Position numbers and translations under genes: made by a program
Part shown: one piece after another, positions 1-4,234 of the stretch
How positions within the stretch are numbered: the first letter of the stretch is position 1
How the letters are laid out: each line of letters opens with the position of its first letter
Source: Oscillospiraceae bacterium
Lineage (GTDB): Bacteria; Bacillota; Clostridia; Saccharofermentanales; Saccharofermentanaceae
Assembly (NCBI GenBank): GCA_902767145.1
Contig: CACXGG010000240.1
Location: forward strand, 1 to 5,149
Length of the DNA stretch: 5,149 nt
Reading direction: 5' to 3'
The notes under the pieces: generated by a model
The model's database searches: none
What the model saw: the letters and a program-made list of their open reading frames with translations, nothing else
What the model was told of the DNA's origin: nothing

Positions 1-78
1 ACCCTCAGCACCGAACATCTGTCTGAAAGCAAGACGACCGATACGACCGAAACCGTTAATCGCAACTTTAACTGCCAT
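1..78 (-). CDS. gap: Glyceraldehyde-3-phosphate dehydrogenase, N-terminal fragment (cut by window edge)
   Basis: Only the first 26 codons are present; the gene continues beyond the left edge. The product would be the cytoplasmic glycolytic enzyme that oxidises glyceraldehyde-3-phosphate with NAD and phosphate to 1,3-bisphosphoglycerate. The reading begins MAVKVAINGFGRIGRLAFRQ, which is the classic start of GAPDH: the first beta strand of the Rossmann fold followed by the NAD-binding loop NGFGRIGR at residues 8-15. The catalytic cysteine lies outside the window, so intactness cannot be judged. The ATG at 78-76 is chosen because AGGAGG lies nine bases upstream and the protein begins exactly where the family does. 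A strong promoter lies further upstream. Whether the coenzyme is NAD or NADP, and whether other glycolytic genes follow (pgk and tpi often do in Firmicutes), cannot be seen here. Confidence 0.95.
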   Translation of the reverse strand, partial: MAVKVAINGFGRIGRLAFRQMFGAEG

Positions 79-87
79 ATGAAAATT

Positions 88-93
88 CCTCCT
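88..93 (-). promoter_or_regulatory. Ribosome binding site of gap
   Basis: On the minus strand this reads AGGAGG, a perfect match to the anti-Shine-Dalgarno core, nine bases before the ATG at 78. It fixes the start codon and fits a highly expressed glycolytic gene. Confidence 0.9.
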
Positions 94-98
94 AAAAC

Positions 99-119
99 AT
101 CCCATCTCTATATAGGGAT
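99..119 (-). repeat. Short inverted repeat in the gap leader, just before the ribosome binding site
   Basis: On the minus strand ATCCC (119-115) and GGGAT (103-99) can pair across an 11-base A/T-rich loop that contains most of the palindrome CTATATAG (108-115). It ends five bases before AGGAGG, so the pairing would leave the ribosome binding site exposed. The stem is only five pairs and may have no role. Confidence 0.25.
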
Positions 120-135
120 TTTATAATTACTATTT

Positions 136-147
136 GTGCTTTTGCAC
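136..147 (-). promoter_or_regulatory. Predicted stem-loop at the 5' end of the gap transcript
   Basis: On the minus strand GTGC-AAAA-GCAC forms a four-base-pair stem with a four-base loop. If the promoter call at 155-183 is right, this sequence begins at or one base after the transcription start. A stem-loop at the very 5' end is a known way to slow mRNA decay. The stem is short, so the role is inference. Confidence 0.35.
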
Positions 148-154
148 CGCTAAA

Positions 155-183
155 ATATTACAACATTATGTCAGGGGTTTCAA
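155..183 (-). promoter_or_regulatory. Sigma-A-type promoter for gap
   Basis: On the minus strand the -35 box TTGAAA (183-178) and the -10 box TAATAT (160-155) are separated by exactly 17 bases. Each is one or two bases from consensus. Transcription would start near 148-147, giving a leader of about 70 bases before the gap start codon. The call rests on box similarity, ideal spacing and position upstream of a normally strongly expressed gene. No activator or repressor site was recognised; I looked for a Rex-like TTGTTAA-spacer-TTAACAA palindrome and did not find one. Confidence 0.7.
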
Positions 184-245
184 CAAAACATTCCCACAAA
201 TTCTCCGTGATAAAGCACAAAAATACAACTTCATTCGAATTTGCC

Positions 246-261
246 GCGAAATGATTTTCGC
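246..261. repeat. Perfect inverted repeat, possible operator
   Basis: GCGAAA (246-251) and TTTCGC (256-261) are exact reverse complements separated by TGAT. The repeat overlaps the -35 box of the possible rightward promoter at 257-285 and lies about 60 bases upstream of the gap -35 box. A regulator bound here could affect the rightward unit, perhaps by autoregulation, but nothing in the sequence shows which protein would bind. Confidence 0.35.
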
Positions 262-285
262 AACCGAAAAATACCCGGATATACA
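257..285 (+). promoter_or_regulatory. Possible weak promoter for the membrane protein/regulator unit
   Basis: TTCGCA (257-262) and TATACA (280-285) are 17 bases apart and each matches four of six consensus positions. If used, the transcript would start near 292 and carry a leader of about 130 bases that includes the inverted repeat at 310-328. No better candidate was found between 181 and 423, but the match is weak and a chance occurrence is plausible. Confidence 0.25.
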
Positions 286-309
286 CCCCGAAAAAAGAAC
301 CCAGAGCCG

Positions 310-328
310 TGGGACACACCATGTCCCA
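310..328. repeat. Seven-base-pair inverted repeat in the leader of the rightward unit
   Basis: TGGGACA (310-316) and TGTCCCA (322-328) are perfect complements around the five-base loop CACCA. There is no T-run after it on either strand, so it does not look like an intrinsic terminator. It could be an operator or an RNA hairpin in the leader of the small membrane protein transcript. Confidence 0.4.
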
Positions 329-390
329 TCCAGTGTTTTCGCCCATTTGCCCGCTTTGTGTCCTGTTACGGCCTCCCCGGCAGATGTACC

Positions 391-400
391 ATGAGCTCAT
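391..400. repeat. 10-base perfect palindrome upstream of the small membrane protein gene
   Basis: ATGAGCTCAT reads the same on both strands and ends seven bases before the AAAGGAG ribosome binding site of the gene at 424. It could be a binding site for the XRE-family regulator encoded downstream, but a single 10-base palindrome can easily arise by chance. Confidence 0.2.
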
Positions 401-407
401 CAAACCC

Positions 408-414
408 AAAGGAG
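408..414 (+). promoter_or_regulatory. Ribosome binding site that fixes the start of the small membrane protein
   Basis: AAAGGAG lies nine bases before the ATG at 424. The same frame is open upstream to an ATG at 241 and another at 391, but neither has such a site, so 424 is the supported start. Confidence 0.8.
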
Positions 415-423
415 AACAACAAT

Positions 424-627
424 ATGAGCAACAAGATCTTAACAGCAGTAAGACTGGTATTAGCAGTAGCATCAATAGGATTTATTATCGCTTCAATGAT
501 AATAGAAGAATCCAACAGCTACCTGGCCGTAGGCCTTGCACTTCTGGCAGCAGCAAATGTCATCAATTGGAAAACAGGAAGAAAAGGTTATAATCCTTGT
601 AGAAAGAAAACAAATCCGGAGGACTGA
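424..627 (+). CDS. Small two-helix membrane protein, 67 residues
   Basis: I do not recognise a named family. The protein has two hydrophobic stretches, about residues 5-27 and 33-48, joined by a short polar turn containing E28, E29, S30 and N31. A basic tail follows (K50, R53, K54, R60, K61, K62) and ends in an acidic cap. The positive charges near the N-terminus and after the second helix suggest a hairpin with both ends in the cytoplasm. There is no signal peptidase site and no enzyme motif. The start at 424 has a good ribosome binding site. Only three bases separate its stop from the ATG of the membrane-anchored XRE regulator, and that gene's ribosome binding site lies within this gene's last codons, so the two are probably co-transcribed and translationally coupled. 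A role as sensor, partner or target of that regulator is plausible but is inference from position only. Confidence 0.75.
   Translation: MSNKILTAVRLVLAVASIGFIIASMIIEESNSYLAVGLALLAAANVINWKTGRKGYNPCRKKTNPED
618..622 (+). promoter_or_regulatory. Ribosome binding site of the XRE regulator, inside the preceding gene
   Basis: GGAGG lies eight bases before the ATG at 631 and overlaps the last codons of the small membrane protein gene. Translation of the regulator could therefore depend on ribosomes finishing the upstream gene. Confidence 0.8.
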
Positions 628-630
628 CAG

Positions 631-1149
631 ATGGATCAACGCAGGATCGGTGAATTTTTGAAGGAGCTTCGTAAGGAAAAGGGACTTACACAGGAGCAGC
701 TAGCAGATAAACTGTTCGTCACCAGAAGGACCGTTTCCAGATGGGAGACAGGCAGCAATATGCCCGATCTCGAAGTGCTTGTGGAACTTGCCGATCTCTA
801 TGACGTTGACCTGAGAGATATCTTCAACGGCCAAAGGAGAGACGATAATATGGATAAAGAACTTAAAGATACGCTTTTACAGGCAGCAGACTATACACAG
901 GAACTTAAGGAAAAGGTCAAAAAAAGGATGAACCTCATGTTCATAGGGGCGATCCTCGCCATGATCTTCTATCTTATAGCGATATTCTTCGGACCTGATA
1001 CAGACACCGGCCTCTGGGGACTTATAAAGGGACTGACCCTGGGAGTATCCTTCGGAATGCTGATAATGGGATTTATCATCACCAGCCCGTTCTCAGACCC
1101 CCTTATGAAATGGAAGAACGAGCATCTGCCCTCCGGGGAAAACACCTGA
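631..1149 (+). CDS. XRE-family transcriptional regulator with C-terminal membrane anchor
   Basis: This 172-residue protein starts with a helix-turn-helix domain of the Cro/C1 (XRE) type at about residues 5-65. Diagnostic residues include the run LTQEQLADKL at 19-28, the recognition helix around TRRTVSRWE (31-39) and the following GSNMPDLEVL segment. A charged linker (about 68-99, possibly coiled coil) leads to two predicted membrane helices at about 102-121 and 128-151. A short polar tail follows, presumably in the cytoplasm. The DNA-binding part would thus be held at the membrane. The gene follows the 67-residue membrane protein by three bases. Firmicutes carry many XRE regulators with C-terminal membrane segments, but their signals are mostly unknown. 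No ligand-binding or protease-cleavage motif is visible. DNA binding is well supported; target genes are unknown, with autoregulation the simplest guess. The stop codon abuts that of the convergent trmB. Confidence 0.88.
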   Translation: MDQRRIGEFLKELRKEKGLTQEQLADKLFVTRRTVSRWETGSNMPDLEVLVELADLYDVDLRDIFNGQRRDDNMDKELKDTLLQAADYTQELKEKVKKRMNLMFIGAILAMIFYLIAIFFGPDTDTGLWGLIKGLTLGVSFGMLIMGFIITSPFSDPLMKWKNEHLPSGENT

Positions 1150-1176
1150 TCAGAGGGAAGCTACAGCCCTCTTGAT
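1149..1176. terminator. Hairpin at the convergent gene junction, possible weak bidirectional terminator
   Basis: AGAGGG (1152-1157) pairs perfectly with CCCTCT (1167-1172) around a nine-base loop. Three further pairs (1149-1151 with 1174-1176) form if one base bulges. The hairpin sits across the meeting stop codons and within the last trmB codons. On the minus strand a short TTTT follows about ten bases downstream; on the plus strand there is no T-run. It therefore does not meet the usual intrinsic terminator pattern, but no other terminator is available between the two genes. Confidence 0.35.
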
Positions 1177-1797
1177 ACCGATACCCTGATCTGCGAACTT
1201 CTGCTCGAACTCTGTCCTTACATTGTCCTTATCCCACTCGGAGTTATGGAGGTCACGTGTAAGCTCGGAAAGAGCAAAGCCGCACTCCTTGAATTCCTCC
1301 AGGGAAAAATCATACAGCTCATCGTTATCAGTCTTGAAGTGGATCTGTCCGTGCTCTTTGAGAAGGACCTTATACTGCTCAAGAAAAGCCCTGTATGTAA
1401 GGCGGCGCTTGGGCTTATTCCTCCTGGACCAGGGATCGCAGAAATTGATATATATCCTGTCGATCTCATCCTCGGAGAAGTAGTTTTCGAGAAGTCCTGC
1501 ATCGGCATTTAGGAAAAAGAGATTGGGGACCTCCTCCCTGTGGGCCTTTTCGATGGCTGCCAGGATGACTGAAGTGTCTCTTTCAAGGGCGATATAAAGG
1601 ACGTCCGGATATTTTGGAGCAGTCTCAGTACAGAACTTGCCCTTTCCGCATCCTATCTCCAGGAAGATCTTTGCGTCTTCAGGGAAGCCGCACTTTTCCC
1701 TCCACTTGCCCTTGTTGAGCATGGGAGCATCGAACCACCTCTCGTGGCATACTTCGAGTCTTTCAGGTATATGTCTCTTGGCACGCATCCTTGCCAT
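1150..1797 (-). CDS. trmB: tRNA (guanine-N7-)-methyltransferase TrmB
   Basis: TrmB transfers a methyl group from S-adenosylmethionine to N7 of guanine 46 in the variable loop of tRNA, in the cytoplasm. The 215-residue length is normal for the bacterial family. The class I methyltransferase fold is visible in order: the SAM-binding loop EIGCGKGKF (47-55), an acidic residue after the second strand in ALERD (E72), NADA (97-100), the family signature around DPW (121-123) with KRRLTY downstream, KTDN (155-158), and the C-terminal TEFEQKF (195-201). The signature is slightly divergent: the usual DPWPKKRH-type segment reads DPWSRRNK. The start at 1797 follows the metH stop by three bases; the ribosome binding site (GGCGG, 11 bases upstream) is weak, so translational coupling to metH is likely. 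A second in-frame ATG three codons later (1788) is an alternative start. The 3' end abuts the convergent regulator gene. Confidence 0.95.
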   Translation of the reverse strand: MARMRAKRHIPERLEVCHERWFDAPMLNKGKWREKCGFPEDAKIFLEIGCGKGKFCTETAPKYPDVLYIALERDTSVILAAIEKAHREEVPNLFFLNADAGLLENYFSEDEIDRIYINFCDPWSRRNKPKRRLTYRAFLEQYKVLLKEHGQIHFKTDNDELYDFSLEEFKECGFALSELTRDLHNSEWDKDNVRTEFEQKFADQGIGIKRAVASL

Positions 1798-1800
1798 ATC

Positions 1801-4233
1801 TTATCTGTCCGCCTTTCTTTCCTCGTTAAGTCTCTCGCAGATCCTGACTGTCTCCATGGCATCCTTGCCATAGTAGTCACCGCCTATGTTATCGGTAACC
1901 TCCTGGGTGAGGACAGCTCCGCCACAGAGCACAGGAACATCAGATCCCATCTCCCGGAGAGCCTTGATGGTATTTTCCATATAGACCACAGTGGTAGTCA
2001 TAAGAGCTGACAGTCCCACTGCTATGGGTTTATATTCCCTTACTGCATCACAGATGACTGACGCCTTAACGTCTTTTCCCAGATCGATGACCTCAAAGCC
2101 ATAGCTCTGGAGCACCACTTTTACGATATTCTTTCCGATATCATGTACATCGGCCTCCACCGTAGCTATGACGATGGGACCTTTTTTCTCTCCGCTGTCA
2201 CCTGTATCGAGCCTGCTCTTTATCTCGTCGAAGACAAGCTTGGCCGTCTCAGCCGATACCATGAGCTGGGGCAGGAATATCTTGCCGCTGTCGTAATCCT
2301 TACCCACCTTATCCAGGGCAGGTATGAGATGCTCGGAGACGATTTCCAGGGGAGCAAGATCCTCCATATCCTTTACGGCCTCCACCGCATTTCTCTTCTG
2401 TCCTTTGACGATGGACTTGAACAGGGGGCTTCCCTCCACATCGTCGGCAGGAGCTTCGCCGGAAGCCGCCTGGGGCTGGACTGCAGCAGTCGTAACAGCC
2501 GCATCATTTACATGACGGCTTATATAATCCTCAGCATTAAGATCATGGGCATTTAATACCTCGAAGGCATCGATGGCACCCATGAGCTCCCTGTCCAGGG
2601 GATTCATGATAGGCATCTTAAGGCCGGCATAAAGAGCCATTACCAGGAAAGTCCTGTTTATCAGAGGCCTGTTGGGAAGACCGAAGGAGACGTTGGACAG
2701 GCCCAGGGCCGTTCCGCATCCGAGACGGTCAGTTACGAACCCAACGCATCGTGCAGTCTCGATGACTTCCTTCTGCTGGGCACTGGCCGTAAGCACAAGG
2801 CTGTCGATTATGATCCTGCTCCTGGGGATCCCGTATTTAGCTGCCTCATCCACGATCCTCTGCGCTATGGCAAATCTCTGCTCTGCCGTGGGAGGGATAC
2901 CGTCCTCGTCGATACAAAGACCCAGTACTACACCGCCGTATTTCTTCACCGACGGGAATACTGCATCCATAACTTCCTTCTTGCCGTTGACCGAATTGAT
3001 CAGAGGTATTCCGTTATAGAGCCTGCAGGCCTTCTCGATAACAGCAGGGTCCGAACTGTCTATCTGGAGAGGCGCATCGATGACTTCCTGGAGCATCATG
3101 ATGAGCTCCGTCATGGTGGCTGCCTCGTCGATCCCGGGCACACCCACATTTACATCGAGAACATCTGCTCCCGCATCCATCTGGGCAAGTCCCTCATCGA
3201 CTATATCATTGAGCCTGCCCTCCAAAAGGGCCTGCTTCATCTTTTTCTTTCCTGTGGGATTTAATCTCTCACCGCATCTTATGACCCTGGGGCCGATCTC
3301 GACACAGGTGGTGGTTCCCGTAACTCTAGTCTTCGCTTCCTTAGGAGCATAGCAGAATGTGTGCTTCGAAGACTCCTCCACACACGCCCTTATATGGTCA
3401 GGGGTAGTTCCGCAGCATCCTCCGAATCCTGCGATACCCTTATCCATCAGTATCCCGATGGAAGAGGAGAAATCCTCAGGTCCTACATCGTAATAAGTCT
3501 GTCCGTCCCTGAACTTGGGAAGGCCTGCATTGGGCTGCACCAGCATGGGCTTGACTGCCACCGAGAGCATCTCCTCGATCATGGGCATGAGCTCGTCAGG
3601 TCCAAGGGAGCAGTTTACGCCGATCATATCGACGCCGAGGTTCTCAAGGGTGGTGACCGCCTGGACAGGGGACGCACCCGTAAGCATCTTTCCGTTCTCC
3701 TGGAAAGTAACAGTGGCGATAACAGGCAGGTCTGAATTCTCCTTCGCCGCCAGGATAGCCGCCTTTATCTCATAAAGGTCGGTCATGGTCTCGATGATAA
3801 AACCATCGATCTTACCGGTAGCGGAAGCGAGCTTTACCTGCTCCGCGAAAACATCATATGCCTCTTCAAAGTCAAGATCGCCCAGAGGCTTCAGGAGCTT
3901 ACCCGTGGGTGCCATATCATAGAAGACAAAGGCCTCTTTTCCACAGGCATCACATGCATTCCTTGCATTGGTGCAGGCCGCTTCTATGACCTGCCCAAGC
4001 GAAAATCCGTCCTCTTCCTTAATGTGATATCTGTCAGCGCCGAAAGTATTCGTGGTGATACAAAAAGTTCCTGCATCGAGATAATCGCGGTGGATAGAGA
4101 TGACCAGATCAGGGTTTTTGATGTTAACGGCAGCACTGTTCTCGCCGGTCTTCACACCCCTGGCCTGAAGCTGGGATCCGAATCCGCCGTCAAAAACGAT
4201 ATAGTTCTTACCGATCTGATCTCTTATGTTCAT
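1801..4233 (-). CDS. metH: Cobalamin-dependent methionine synthase MetH, four-domain form lacking the activation domain
   Basis: MetH moves a methyl group from 5-methyltetrahydrofolate through cobalamin to homocysteine, giving methionine and tetrahydrofolate. Domains in this 810-residue protein are: homocysteine-binding barrel (about 1-295) with DGGFGSQL near 15-22 and the three zinc-ligand cysteines C208 (VNCSLGP) and C273/C274 (GGCCGTTP); pterin-binding barrel (about 311-570) with GERLNPTGKKK at 321-331 and DAGADVLDVN at 353-362; an Ala/Pro/Gly-rich linker (about 577-600); helical cobalamin cap (about 601-675) with FLPQLMVSAE; and cobalamin-binding Rossmann domain (about 685-805) with DVHDIG at 695-700 (H697 the expected cobalt ligand), S742/L744 and GG at 771-772. 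It ends where the roughly 330-residue AdoMet-binding reactivation domain of E. coli-type MetH would begin. This shorter form is common in Firmicutes and Thermotoga, where a separate protein supplies that function. GGAG six bases before the ATG lies in the final codons of the upstream PLP enzyme gene, one base away. Confidence 0.96.
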   Translation of the reverse strand: MNIRDQIGKNYIVFDGGFGSQLQARGVKTGENSAAVNIKNPDLVISIHRDYLDAGTFCITTNTFGADRYHIKEEDGFSLGQVIEAACTNARNACDACGKEAFVFYDMAPTGKLLKPLGDLDFEEAYDVFAEQVKLASATGKIDGFIIETMTDLYEIKAAILAAKENSDLPVIATVTFQENGKMLTGASPVQAVTTLENLGVDMIGVNCSLGPDELMPMIEEMLSVAVKPMLVQPNAGLPKFRDGQTYYDVGPEDFSSSIGILMDKGIAGFGGCCGTTPDHIRACVEESSKHTFCYAPKEAKTRVTGTTTCVEIGPRVIRCGERLNPTGKKKMKQALLEGRLNDIVDEGLAQMDAGADVLDVNVGVPGIDEAATMTELIMMLQEVIDAPLQIDSSDPAVIEKACRLYNGIPLINSVNGKKEVMDAVFPSVKKYGGVVLGLCIDEDGIPPTAEQRFAIAQRIVDEAAKYGIPRSRIIIDSLVLTASAQQKEVIETARCVGFVTDRLGCGTALGLSNVSFGLPNRPLINRTFLVMALYAGLKMPIMNPLDRELMGAIDAFEVLNAHDLNAEDYISRHVNDAAVTTAAVQPQAASGEAPADDVEGSPLFKSIVKGQKRNAVEAVKDMEDLAPLEIVSEHLIPALDKVGKDYDSGKIFLPQLMVSAETAKLVFDEIKSRLDTGDSGEKKGPIVIATVEADVHDIGKNIVKVVLQSYGFEVIDLGKDVKASVICDAVREYKPIAVGLSALMTTTVVYMENTIKALREMGSDVPVLCGGAVLTQEVTDNIGGDYYGKDAMETVRICERLNEERKADR

Positions 4234-4234
4234 C

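Larger units (their letters stand above)
79..423. other. Divergent intergenic region between gap and the small membrane protein gene
   Basis: This 345-base stretch has no credible gene. It separates gap (leftward) from the membrane protein/regulator unit (rightward). The left part holds the gap ribosome binding site, leader and promoter. The middle holds a perfect inverted repeat at 246-261 and a possible rightward promoter at 257-285. The right part holds a seven-pair inverted repeat at 310-328, a 10-base palindrome at 391-400 and the ribosome binding site of the small gene. Open frames here lack ribosome binding sites and have compositions unlike real proteins. No riboswitch or T-box pattern was recognised. 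Confidence 0.7.

Noticed and set aside
79..183. A Rex- or CggR-type operator controlling gap
   Set aside because: Some TTGTTGAAA-like sequence is present on the minus strand at the -35 box, but the second half-site of a Rex palindrome is absent and no CggR-like direct repeats were seen.
241..423. Upstream extension of the small membrane protein in the same frame (ATG at 241 or 391)
   Set aside because: The extension lacks a ribosome binding site, is rich in Pro, Arg and Cys without pattern, and crosses the presumed control region; the start at 424 has a well-placed AAAGGAG.
134..475. Open frames on both strands across the intergenic region
   Set aside because: They overlap each other, the gap promoter and the start of the small membrane protein gene, and have low-complexity or Cys-rich translations without start signals.
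577..600. Ala/Pro/Gly-rich stretch in MetH (residue numbers) as a sign of frameshift or insertion
   Set aside because: It falls exactly between the pterin-binding and cobalamin cap domains, where flexible linkers are normal, and the frame is continuous on both sides.
1149..1176. A confident intrinsic terminator at the convergent junction
   Set aside because: The stem is real, but neither strand has a T-run directly after it, so I report it only as a weak candidate.
2143..3735. Several plus-strand open frames of 60-140 codons inside metH
   Set aside because: They are antisense to a full-length, motif-complete MetH. Long antisense frames are expected from its codon bias, and none shows domain-like composition.
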